A stretch of DNA of 64,000 nucleotides from Panorpa germanica. Taxonomy: Eukaryota; Arthropoda; Insecta; Mecoptera; Panorpidae. Below are positions 22,967 through 34,293 of the stretch, piece after piece. The notes below the pieces were generated by a model. The model made no database searches. It was not told the origin of the DNA and saw only the letters and a program-made list of their open reading frames with translations. The stretch's first letter is position 1, and each line of letters begins with the position of its first letter. Where the stretch lies: contig OY783211.1 in NCBI GenBank assembly GCA_963678705.1, positions 11,112,603 to 11,176,602 on the forward strand, given 5' to 3'. The translations under genes and the position numbers were made by a program.

Positions 22967-24981
22967 GATGTGCTACATAAATGCAAAAATCGTGTTTACT
23001 GTCAACTTTAATATTTAAATATCCCTACAATTTAGTTCATTAGTATTTCTTTTATAGCTTTACAGCTTCCTAGTTCCTCAGACTATTTTTGCTATATATT
23101 GATAGTAGATAGTAGATAATATCAAATAAGTGGAAAATGTAAAGCATTCCCTGTCGCTTACCCATTGAACTATTAATTATGCAATTTTATTTACAGTTTT
23201 TTTTTATCGTGGTGATGTTTTTTTACCTTGACGACCAGAATTTCCTCAACACGCCCTTTTGCAATTTTTCAATTTATAATTTTCAAAAAATGTTAGCATT
23301 GAACACCGTATTACACATACCAAATTTCAACTTTCTGTCTATTACGAATAAACGTTATAGAGCAAATTGCTAGAGCATATAAACAAATAAACAAAAAAAA
23401 CAAATAAACTTTCACTTGGAACATTACATAAATATATTGACAAATATTGCGATCTTATAATTTATACTACATGTCTTATAATTAATGAAAGTGAATTCGT
23501 GTAGGTTTCACTTATACTTCGTCTTTACGAGCTTATTGTATAACTAACTAAACTCTTCTATGATTTATTTTACGTTCAATATTATTATTAGTACATATTA
23601 TAAATTGGTATTACATAATGACATTCATGTCATTGTCATATAAAAAGCTATTATTAATATTAACAAAATATAATAATAAAATTTATAAGCTTTAAAAGTA
23701 TAGGTATAATTATTTTAATGATATGTAAACAGAAATTAAATTTTTAATTATTAGGTTAGCTCATTTGCAGTCTAGCCGGCGAGGCAAGGCAAGGTACGCC
23801 ACGCCACGTCTGGCTAAGACCGAACGGTACTGTTTATATTAAAATTAAAAAATTCCAAGAGAATTTAAAATAATAATTAATTTAATCAAAACAAATAACT
23901 GCCGACATTTTTATATAATTTCTTGAAATACCTTAGAATTATTTATAATGCTAAGATTGAAATTTTGTTATAGTCAGTATCTGAACTACACAAAACATGG
24001 ATTTTACTTAATTATTCTTACGTAAAATATTAATATTAACTTTAAGAAAACCTAGTAAATTTATTCTAATAATAAAAACAAAATATACTTAATAACTGTT
24101 TGTAATATATTAGTATAATTTATTATTTATATTTATTACATTATATAATACAGCGCAAGAAAAGTTATTTATCAGAAAACGTAAATTTATGTCAAAGGAT
24201 ATATTTCTTCATGTTATCTGACATATTAACCTAAACTTACATATTAACCTAAAAACTAATAAAAAAGAAATGTATGTGACAAACCCTTAGTAAACCGATG
24301 CAATTAGACTTTAACCTTGAAGAAACAGCAGCAAATTAAATGTTGTTTTTTTTATTTCATTTCGGAGTTCCAATTAAGATGATCGAAACTATCCGCGATA
24401 CGCATAAGTTTTATAGTGCTAAAGCAGGTTGAATATTTAGTTTTTTAATTGATATTATCTTCGTTACTATTGATATTATGAAAAATGAACAAATCATTTT
24501 TATTAAACGTATATGAATTTCATTAAAATGAATGGGCTTTTAATTGTTTAATTAAACTTTAAGATATATAATATTGATTATTAATATTTATTATTACAAC
24601 TTATTAAAAGACGTGCACTCATAACTGTGTCTAACGGGATGTTGTTCTATGATTTAGTAAGCTAAATTTTAAGCTTTATTGAATTATTTTCTTATTTTTC
24701 AAACGTCGAAAAAGTTTTAACGAACATCTGCCAATTGTGCTACAATTTCTCGATATCCGGCGTAAAACATTTTGGCACAAACAAATGTTTAATCATGCCA
24801 AATTGTATCTGCAAATTATGCTTAATAAACTAAACTAATTACTTGTAACAGAAATAAAGAAAATACATAATTGAAGGTGAAGCTTGACATAATTAATTAA
24901 CACAATTACAGTAATTAAAATTTAACAGAAATTTTAATGAAGTGATGATGAGGACTAATTAAAAATATGTTTTTTTTTCAG
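22967..24981. other. Non-coding stretch with one GC-rich patch
   Basis: A GC-rich patch at about 23772-23830 (AGTCTAGCCGGCGAGGCAAG, then duplicated ACGCC/CACGCCACG) stands out in the AT background. A related TCTAGCCGG occurs at about 60018. No gene is supported; the plus frame at 23179-23373 is a chance AT-rich frame. Confidence 0.45.
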
Positions 24982-25049
24982 AAATACAGCCATCTTATGA
25001 ATAAATCAAACAATATGTTTGATGAAACGGCAACCATGTCACAAAATTC
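24982..25049 (+). CDS. Candidate internal host exon (68 bp)
   Basis: The segment is preceded by a strong acceptor (TTTTTTTTCAG, ending 24981) and followed by a strong donor (GTAAGTATT, from 25050). Of the three plus frames only the one starting at the first base is open; it encodes KYSHLMNKSNNMFDETATMS plus a few residues. It would enter in phase 0 and leave in phase 2. I recognise no domain. The strength of both splice signals is the main argument; it could equally be a non-coding exon or chance. A second candidate exon on the same strand lies at 55655-55749. Confidence 0.35.
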
Positions 25050-26000
25050 GTAAGTATTAAACGAAATATTTCTTAACAAACTTTAAGTTCTATTATTTTT
25101 GTAGTTTATCATAATTCTGTAATATTGTCATTAGTTAAATAGAAAAAACCGTTAAAATATTAAAGTAAAAAATTCAAATTTGTGCCAAAAGATAACTTTT
25201 ATTATGTAACTTTTTAAAAAAAATTGATGTAAAAGTAATAGATAAAGGTTTTACGTTAAATAAATCTTAAATGTATGTAACTGAGCTTAACAGGTTTATT
25301 ATAAAAGGTCAATAAACCAGGTATACTACAAAAATAGGTTCATCTTATTCATGTATCACAATTAATGTATTATTCTAGTCAACAAGGTGTTGTAACTTTT
25401 TAACAACTTTTCAAATTACCTTTATCTATAAAACTAGGTCTATCTACTTATGTGAGTCACCAGGTATTGGAACGATTTTGAACCGATAAGTTCAGTAACC
25501 AAATGTTATCAGAAATAGCGCATTGATTAATCGTCTAACGGGTAAAGTTTAGAAAGTTTCTAGTAGTTGTACCCTCACCTAATTTACAAAAAGTTACCAG
25601 ATAAGAATACTATGACAGATTTTTTCTTTTTTCTTTTAGTTAAAAATATTTTTTAAAGTAAAATATCCAAATTCTCCAAGTTTAAATGTGTTATATCAAA
25701 ATCACCATTTTTAAAAACGGTGTGCACTTTAGCTCTACCATTTTTAATTGAGTTCATTCAAAAATTTGTGATTATCTTCATTATATCATAATCTAAAGCA
25801 TTACATAGAATATTTTGATCTAAAGAGTTCGACATTTATATTTTTTATAATCGTTTATGAAATTTTGAGATTTTATTTTTTTGAAATTTTTTTAATATGT
25901 TTTTATATAGAAGTAATAAATTGTTATTACAGAATGTAAGACCTAATGTTCATTTAAGTAAATACAACTACTGACGATACAACGGGCGAAACATTTATGT
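25050..26000. other. Non-coding AT-rich stretch
   Basis: No supported feature; possibly intron if the preceding candidate exon is real. Confidence 0.45.
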
Positions 26001-26190
26001 TTGACGCCAGATTGCTGTGTCTTAGGTTTTGATCTCCGGGTCAATGCTATATTCTTTGGGTTTGGTTGTAATCTAGTTAGTTGATTATTTGCCTGCATAA
26101 ATAAAGTAAATTTATTAAACAACAGTGTAGTCAACATAGTTGTAAGCCGTCGGTGATAAAACTTAGCATAGAAAATAGGCTGACGTTAAA
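26001..26190 (+). repeat. SINE family A, near full length
   Basis: Reads TTGACGCCAGATTGCTGTGT, then a B-box-like GGTTTTGATCTCCGGG, TATATTCTTTGGGTTTGGTT, and at the far end AAACAACAGTGTAGTC, GCCGTCGG and AGAAAATAGGCTGACGTT. This is the same block order as 1311-1500 in the opposite orientation, and it defines the length of the family. Confidence 0.65.
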
Positions 26191-27699
26191 TAAATTAAAT
26201 TAAAAAATCATCCACCCACATATTGCAATGCTCCACGAATCAAGACCGAGTGTCAATACCTTAACTCTCTCGTCCACTCCGACGCCTATAGTTAATTAAT
26301 AATTAATAGAAATATACCTAACATATTTTTAATCAATATATTTAATTTACATAGTGTACGTATTTGAAACGAACACTTAAAAAAATTACAAAACCTCCCT
26401 TGAAAATAATTTTGGGAAACATTTTAATTCCAATAAATTTAACAAGGATTTAGGGGATTATTGCTACATATTCACAAATAAATCACCACCCCTCCCACTG
26501 CTCCACCCTCGCTGGATCAACCACAAACATGTAAATCAACAGAGGACGGTAGTTATAACTATAATATACTCGTACATATCAGTTTTTATATTCGGTGAGA
26601 ATGCGGCATATGTTTTTTATAAATTACTAACCATTGTATTTATTAAATTAAAATGAATTTACCTTCAGCTAGAACTATTTTCACACACACTACCACGTAC
26701 TAATTGTTTAATAATGTTTAAAAAACTATTGCTCTAACAACTATATAACTATTACAAGTTCACTACATGTTATTGTTTCAGACAATAATATTTACTAATT
26801 ATAATTTTATTATATTTTTATTACATTTTAATAACACCATTATTACGAATATTTAAAATCTATCGCAACAGTAATTTTAAGCAATTTATATTTATAATTA
26901 ATTATTAACAATTAACACCTATTAAATTTTAAAAAATTTACTTATTATATACACTTAAAAAATGTTGAAATAAATATTTATAAATTTCAGTTATTTTATT
27001 GATATATTCACAAAGTTCTACGGGAAATGTATCGTAAGATTACTTGTTTGTTTTCCGAGTGGCAGTTTCCCGGCATCGTTTATCGTATGTTCAAGCAGTG
27101 TGGCTGGTTCAGGCAACACTGAGTCAAACTCCGTAGAGGAAAACTGGAAAACCTATCACTGGTAAAATCATGAAAGAGAAGCTTTATGGAGGGGTTGAAG
27201 TAGTCGTAGTCCGTGAGAACTAGAGGGGAGGGAGAGGGGGAGGTTGTATAGTAATATACTCTGAACGTAGGTATTGAGATATATTACAAAAAAACGAGGG
27301 ATACAAATATTATTGAGGAAGGTAATGTTTTACCCCGGTCCGTTGCTAATGCAGTTGCGTAGGTATTTACTCGTTTCTATTGTAGACTTGCTTATTATTA
27401 ATAAACTTTAATTACAATGATTGATGCACCTGGTTGTTGCGTTCTATTCACTCGGTAATTAGTTTCTATTAAGGTGAAGGACTCCTTCGCATTATCAAAT
27501 GCCGATATCTTTTATTAATCACTTCAGGTCCAAAGACAAGCAGTGCTATACATATTTATGATCCTTTTTTCCTGCTTGAGTATAATGAAGACCATGAAGA
27601 CCACAACTATAATAGTAAACTTCCGTCGGTCTTACCACTTTAGTCAAAATTATATTGCAGCTGAAGAACTTTTTCTTTATATATATATTTTTTTTTTAT
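26191..27699. other. Non-coding stretch
   Basis: No gene supported. A mildly GC-balanced patch at about 27040-27250 is unexplained. The plus-strand frame 27543-27749 is a chance frame that overlaps a repeat. Confidence 0.45.
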
Positions 27700-27755
27700 T
27701 AATAATTTATGGGCTTCCTAAGACCACGGTCCTTTTTCGCTCTTGTTAATTCATT
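27700..27755 (-). repeat. Dispersed repeat family F, second copy
   Basis: Reverse-strand reading gives AAGAGCGAAAAAGGACCG and TGGTCTTAGGAAGCCCAT followed by TTATTAATAAAAAAAAAA. This matches 8480-8560 in block order and in the A-rich tail. The hairpin stem has one substitution. Confidence 0.5.
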
Positions 27756-27776
27756 TTATTTACATTTTACATATAT

Positions 27777-28240
27777 TTATTTCTTACTAACCATTGAAGA
27801 TGGCTGCTCCAGTATCCAATTACAAATATACTGTTCGACCGCTGCGTCGTCTTCAAATCTTTCTCCTCTTAATGACTTCTTTAGTTGACCAAACATATGA
27901 TACTGACATGGGGATAAGTTTGGACTATAAGCTGGGTGATCAAGAGATTGCAAGTATAATTTAGAAAGTATATCACTAGTACAGAAAGAAGACTTTGCCA
28001 ATCAGCCATCATCTAGCTGCCTCTGATTTACTCACAAGCCTTCCACAAACGCACGACTTTTTCATTTTTCACTTTATCACGACCATTTCGAAACTTCTAG
28101 ATCCAACCAAGCACTAGTTTTGTTCAGAGTAGCATCACCGAACTGCGCTTGGAATCTCTACGAAATTTCCCTCGATTAAACGAAAAGACGAATAATGAAA
28201 AATTGCGCAACAGACGCTGGTGCTTCATAGCAATAATGTG
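27777..28240 (-). pseudogene. mariner-type transposase relic, internally deleted
   Basis: On the minus strand two parts of a mariner transposase remain. The 5' part (about 28195-28035) encodes the helix-turn-helix region as RFQAQFGDATLNKTSAW and, after a frameshift, KFRNGRDKVKNEK. The 3' part (frame 27777-28001) encodes the third catalytic segment as HPAYSPNLSPCQYHMFGQLK and a following helix. The segment carrying the first two catalytic aspartates is missing. The third catalytic aspartate, expected just before YH, is replaced by glutamine. Frameshift, stops and deletion make it inactive. Terminal inverted repeats were not identified. Confidence 0.75.
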
Positions 28241-28777
28241 TGGCAGGACATAATTGTGAGAGTCGTGTGCATGACAATCCTCTCTCCATTCTCTCGCTTT
28301 TGATCCTCGGCGCGCTATGCTACTAAGGTCTCCACGTGAAAGTCAAATAAATAAAATTCCGGTTTATATTTGAATGGTACTTGTAAAAGTAAGAAACTTC
28401 ACCTTAACAATAGTAAAGAAAATAAATCAAGTTTTAACATTTTCTATAGTCTCCAAGTATTGTATAAAACACAACAATGCATCTGTTCAAACAATTGAAA
28501 GAACAATAGATAATTGTAAACATTATTTACGTAATGTTTAATAAAATTAAAAAAATGTAGTTGAATATTTCTTAGACTGTTGCGATCTCCTTCGATAAAT
28601 AAATAGTTTATTAACTTCTTGTTATATACAGGTATGAACGGTTCAAGAAAAATTGAGGAATATTCAATGAAGAAATACCGTTCTAACTGTTATTTAGACT
28701 CGGTGTTGTTTTCTATTATAAATCAATGTTTTATCAATACACGAAATTCAAATTTTTTCATTGTTTTGATAATTACA
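28241..28777. other. Non-coding stretch
   Basis: May include eroded flanks of the mariner insertion; nothing else is recognisable. Confidence 0.4.
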
Positions 28778-28905
28778 AAAGCAGTGTCACTAAAACCACT
28801 GTAATTCGTAAAATAAGGCTCTGAATGCCATGAAATTTTGACTTATACTCTTTGAAGGCTATTTGAATAGTGGAGCTATTTATATGTTATCTTACAAACT
28901 TATTG
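28778..28905 (+). repeat. Dispersed repeat family B copy
   Basis: Carries GTCACTAAAACCACTGTA, then a diverged ATGCCATGAAATTTTGAC and CTTTGAAGG. The same blocks occur at 33836-33940, 52155-52260 (minus) and 61415-61560. The family core is GTCATGAAATTTTGACACAT followed by TCGTTTGAAGGTTGGTAGTA. Confidence 0.5.
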
Positions 28906-30375
28906 AGTATCACATTTCTAGTAAACAATTGAAAATAATATATTGTTACGTAACATTTTATTGTACAATAAAAATGTTTCACCAGTAGGATCCCTTGCTT
29001 ATAACTTGTCCACAATGTAATTCAGTCAACGGACAGTGACATTTTTTATTCGTTAAACGACATTTAAAGGTTTATATTTCCATATATTTCGCTAGCAATG
29101 GTGATAGACATTCTCCCTCTGTTAAATATTGAAATGCTTTCGAAACAATCACTGTAATTAAATGTCGTTGTTTCATTTAAAGCTTCAGCTAATCAATTTA
29201 CTGAAATTACACATTCCTTTCCTTATAAATAAAATACAAAACGAGATGGTACTCTCTGTTTATTTCAACCTTCTCCGGTAGAGGAGCCACTTGTTGTCAA
29301 TTAATGAAGCCTTTGACTTACATTAGTACGCTGGACTAATTATACTTCTACATATCTATTAAGGTTCGTTACGCTTTAGTTTCTGCCAGGCGTTTCATGT
29401 AGAACAACCGGAAAAAAGTATATATATTTTCAGTGTATATATTTTCATATATATATAAATATATATATAAATTTTAAACCTGCACTGCGAAGAAAAATAA
29501 CGCGGAAATAAATTCGTAATTGTGTAATCCGTAATTGTGTAATACATTGAATCACAATATACTGTTACTATTATAAACAGTTCACATGCTTTTGCTTTCT
29601 CATGTTACCTTTTTTTAATGTTACTCCTTGCTTTGCTCTTTTCTCCTTGCATATACCTCTCTTCTCTGACACTTCTCCCTCTATATCTTCAATCGATATC
29701 TTCTCTCCTTGCATCCGCCCTTTTCTGTACCCAACCTTTAAGTCCTTTCTACCCATTTTCTTCTCTATCATACTCCCAGCCTCCCTTAACACTCCCTTTT
29801 TTCCTTGTTAGGTCTTGTTCTATAAATTGAAATATTCTTTACATTTTCGCTACTAAAAAATCTCTTCTACGCATTACAGTTTGAATATTTTTTGTCTTTG
29901 TTTTGGTTTGATGTATAAGTTACTTCATACTCACTTCTATTCGTCTCTTCATCTAAGAAGCAGTTAGTGTACAAATACAAGGGCATTTAATCGCCCCAAG
30001 ACACGTATTTTATGCAGTACCTTCATTCACGTCTCACGTGCTAATGTTGCTACATTGTATTTTATTAAACCTTACTTTATCTTAAAACATAAAATATTTT
30101 TAATGAAGATCCCAGTTACAATGTTAGTTGTTTCACCCCTATAATATTACTAACCTTGTATATCATATAGGGTTGCCGAGTTACATCAATAAAATATACG
30201 AGAATACTGTCTTTGCTCATCGTAAACCTTTCTATAATATAAATGCAGCTACAGCGATTATTAAGCTCAGCTCAAATCATTAAATTTCACTACCAAGTGT
30301 TTATGACGCATTATAAATTTCATTAAATTTTGTTTATTTATCATTAATAAATTATTCATTACATACGAGTAATTT
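28906..30375. other. Non-coding stretch with a pyrimidine-rich tract
   Basis: Position 29580-29815 is a long C/T-rich tract that gives overlapping open frames on both strands (69, 70 and 73 codons). This is a compositional effect, and no domain is visible. An AT-repeat patch lies at 29418-29475. Confidence 0.45.
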
Positions 30376-30425
30376 CTCGGGCTTCTTAGGCACGTAGCCT
30401 TTTATCGCCCCTAAAATACAGATCA
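30376..30425 (-). repeat. Dispersed repeat family F, third copy
   Basis: Minus-strand reading GGGGCGATAAAAGGC-TACGT-GCCTAAGAAGCCCGAG matches the other two copies. The central palindrome has changed on both arms (AGGC...GCCT instead of AGGACC...GGTCCT), so hairpin potential is kept. Confidence 0.45.
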
Positions 30426-32577
30426 TTTATAGTTTGCAATTTTTATTTAACTAGCATACAATATTCATTTCACATTCTTTATTATGTCCTAATAGGTACA
30501 CAAAGTATCTTTTATAAATAAACCACAAAAAAATTTAGACGGCAGCACTCATTTTGCAATATCCACCCGCAATACCTACAGTAGCATTCCGGAAGATAAG
30601 GAATGAAAACCAAATTAGGGCGACCAACACTAACTTGCTATTTATATCTAAAAAATCTTGAGTTACATTATTCGTTATACCCGTAAAACATTTAACATAT
30701 AACTTTTTTAAAAATCTTTAATCCTGAAAAGAGTATACTTTTGATCCTACATACTTCTCCTCAGATATGTTTCCAAGGTTGACTAAATCCGCAGACTGTC
30801 TTACGAAATGTTTATCTTCAGTGTGCACCCGCCCTAACTGAAGACAATAAAAAGTAACGCTATCTCTACATTCTTCATGTACTTATTTTTACTACGAATA
30901 ATATTCTTCCCTAAAATAATTGATTTAAAATAAGTTTTGGCGAGACTCCAGTCAGCAAATAAATTCCAAAATAATTTACTAACCATTCCCAAACTGCCAC
31001 TATAAATCACAATGCTATAACGTCTTAACAACGTTTTTATTATAGAGGGAAAAACCAGAGATACCACCCCTCTACCTCTCTCAATAATCTTACAACGAAT
31101 TTGAAGTCCAAAGGAAATGAAATTGAAATTTTTTTTCCATTTTAATTACAAGATCGATTTAATAATATTTTATTTTATGACTTAATATTTATTGAAATAT
31201 TAATCCTCATCTGAAAAATATTTATTACCTTTTTAACTAATTGAGTCTATTATTCTATAAAGTGCATTTTCTATTGAACAAGTTATTTATAAGGATCTCA
31301 GCTGTCCAATTATTTTCTGTTTACTCCGTTTAAAAATCTATTGCATAAAAATATTATAGAGTTACGAATGATGTAACCTATTAAAGAAAACAATGAGTTC
31401 TAGAACGTTCTATTATTGGCACAACGTGGAAATGTTTAAGTCATATTACATTGTACATATTATCTAGGTCGAGTCGTGAAAAATAATAGTAGAATAACAT
31501 CAAAATAATGCTAACCTGCCAATATTAACTGAATATAGATACATGGAATATTATAGAAACTATTTTAAAATGAAATACAATTCGGGAGAGCAACGTCAAC
31601 AGGAAATCGGGTTGTGCTCTGGAAAGAGATAAGTACTTTTGCACTGTTCGTTAGTGAACATCTCATTTGCTATTAAGATTTTATTCCTATCTAGATTCAA
31701 TAATAGGCTTGTGTCCTCATTTTTTAGTGGTCGATTTTTCAATTGTTGATTGAAATTGATGTTAATAAATGCGTATTGGCGTGTCTATTTTGTTAAATAT
31801 CTAAATATTGACGAAGATATAGCAATTAAAAGTTTGAATTGTAGTTTTAACGCTAGAAATGTTCGGCCATATTTGTATGACGTGAAACGCATTTTAACGT
31901 CAGTTATTTGTTGAGTAGGTCAGTGCTGTGGTAATGTTTTGTAGCTGCTGGTAGTCAAATAAACAAGTAAAATCAAAGAATAATAAATTTTTATTTTATT
32001 TAACTCTGCTAAGCCAGACATAATATTGGAATTTGAGTGTTCCTTGAAATAGCTGTAAATAATATTTGATACTTTGATATATAAATACATATAGCAGAGA
32101 TTTATGAGCTGTAAGGTTGGTAACCTTACACAAGGATTGTGATGTCATATGCACTTGGAATGTGTACAACGTTGAATCCCTTTAATAATTAAAGAGACAA
32201 AATGACTTTTTTAATTGTTAATATCTCTTAACATATAAGGAGTTATTAAAAAATAATTGAACATTTGAGGTTCTAGTAACCCACTTTATTAATATATAGT
32301 GCACTTTTATAGAAATTAAGACATAGGACACAAGCCCATTAAAACCTAATATATACCAAACAGCAAATATGAGGAGAAGGATATAACAAAAGAGAAGAGA
32401 ATAACGAATAACTAAGAAAGAGAAGTGGAAGAAATAAGAACAGAAAATGATGAAATAAAAAGTTTAAGGCAAATAGTAGACAAAGAGTCTTACTAAGACA
32501 AAGTAAACAATGAAAAGAAACGAATATTTCTTAGTATCCAAGTAAAAATTAAACTTTGCAGTGAAATCAATTTTTAT
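30426..32577. other. Non-coding stretch
   Basis: No gene supported. A purine-rich patch at 32365-32530 has a short frame resembling a coiled coil but too short to call. The minus-strand frame 30834-31067 is a chance frame. Confidence 0.45.
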
Positions 32578-32665
32578 ATAAAAAGTACAAAAATTAGTTT
32601 GCGGTAAGCTAGCATGCATTGCAAGACAATTTTCTACCTGTGTAAGAAGGAAATATAAAGCTAAT
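32578..32665 (+). repeat. Dispersed repeat family D copy
   Basis: Carries TTAGTTTGCGGTAAGCTAGC, GCATTGCAAGACAATTTTCT and ACCTGTG. Related blocks lie at 37120-37205 and 37888-38040, all on the plus strand. The class is unknown and no coding frame is visible. Confidence 0.45.
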
Positions 32666-33835
32666 GGAAATAAAATTATAAAGTCTTAAACAAACAATAA
32701 AGAAATGCATAATTAATTAATATAAAATAAATAAATCAAATATTATTAACGTTACCCAAATTTTAAAATGCTTTGTTCGCGCACAAATTCACTTATTTAT
32801 TCTAATATGTTTGCTGAGTTACTGATAGCAGCCGACTGATACCGGGACTTGTTGACTTCCTCCTCTAACGCTAGTTTCTTAGAAGCTATCTTCTAAATCC
32901 ACATTGTTACTTTTAATTTTATAAATTCAAGATTAGAATCTGGAACCCACTGCTAAGAAATGCATAATATATTAGATACAAAATATTAATTTAAATATTG
33001 TAAACATAAAATTTTTACTATTCCTCATTCCTACAATCAACAAAATCTTACAATTACCATAATAACCTATAACAATGGTATACCATTCTCCAGTTAGTAT
33101 CCATTACGTCTGTGAACCATTCTAGCAATATTATTTATCGCTGCCAGCCATCTGTTGACTTTTTTATTGTCGTAATTGATATTGTACAAGTACTAGTATA
33201 TCTATTATACTACAATATATCTATCATCACTTTAATACGCTTGATCGTGTCAAAATGGATAAATTCTTATTACAGTTACAGAAGGTATGTATTATATCCA
33301 TTGTATTTGTTTGTTTGATATAGGGATACGGGTCTATCATATTAATTGAAGAATAAACCAGTTCACAAAAGGTTACCAACGTTATAAGCTAGGTACATTG
33401 TTAAACGTTGTTATATTTGTTTGTGAAAAGGTTAAATTAAACAGACCTGAATGGATGTGTATTAGTAATGTCAACAGATAATTCTAATGGCGTCACAATA
33501 TTGTGAAGTTGTCAACAAGTTTTAATTGACAACATGAGCGAATAAATGTTATAATTTGGTTATGAACTATACTTTATTGAATTATTATTTTAATTATGCT
33601 AATATCTGTCTATTGTTTTTTTTCTATTACCTTAATATTCAAAAGTTAATGGACTATTAGCTATTTAAAATTTGAGGTTATGTTTTACCGCTTAATTTTA
33701 AGCTATGTTTTTAATAAGAAAAAATACCGTTTAAGAAAAGCAATGGCTTGACAAGTGTTACTCAGACTTGGTATTTTCTCTCATTAAAAAGCAATGCTTC
33801 ATCAACACGCGAAGTTAAGATTTTTCCATTGTTAT
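32666..33835. other. Non-coding AT-rich stretch
   Basis: Only chance frames (for example 33112-33318). Confidence 0.45.
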
Positions 33836-33940
33836 GAAAATGACGTCACTAAAACCACTGTATTCATAAACTATTGGCCGGAATGTCACGAAATTTGGAC
33901 ACATATCGTTTTAAGATTGGTAGTATCATATCGTGCATGG
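33836..33940 (+). repeat. Dispersed repeat family B copy
   Basis: Carries GACGTCACTAAAACCACTGT, GGAATGTCACGAAATTTGGA and CACATATCGTTTTAAGATTG followed by GTAGTATCATATCG. It matches 28778-28905 at its 5' part and 52155-52260 and 61415-61560 at its core. The 83-codon frame across it is not considered a gene. Confidence 0.5.
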
Positions 33941-34216
33941 CAACCGCCCGAGGCCTCGCATTCTCGCGCAACAACCCAAGTACAAAAATTCATTACTATA
34001 TTTGTATTTGAATCTCGCGGCTCGCTCTGTAGAAAACCCACTTGAATCACTGCGTATATCTTTTAAGGCATTCATGTACTTAGTTTATCATCATTAATAT
34101 TTGTCATCTTTATGCTTGTTAACTTTTATAAAACTTCCAATATAAAATTATATTTCTCGTCAATTATCATCAAAAATACTTACTTACAATTTACATAAAT
34201 TATACAAAGAACAAGT

Positions 34217-34293
34217 GCCTCGCAAAGATCTGTCGCCCCGGGGCCTCGCAAGGATCTGCTGCCCGGGGTTTCGCAATAAATAATGCCGCCCCT
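34217..34293 (+). repeat. GC-rich tandem repeat, about 26-bp period, three units
   Basis: Units begin GCCTCGCAAAGATCTG (34217), GCCTCGCAAGGATCTG (34243) and GTTTCGCAATAAATAA (34268). Each is followed by a TGYCGCCC(C)-type block. The segment is strikingly GC-rich in this AT-rich window. A single related CCGAGGCCTCGCATT lies upstream at about 33948. Function unknown. Confidence 0.65.

Noticed and set aside
29571..29830. Overlapping ORFs of about 70 codons on both strands
   Set aside because: Produced by a long pyrimidine-rich tract; the Lys/Glu-rich product could be a LINE remnant but nothing specific supports it.
32365..32530. Purine-rich patch with a coiled-coil-like short frame
   Set aside because: Only about 24 codons between stops; too short to call a LINE ORF1 remnant.
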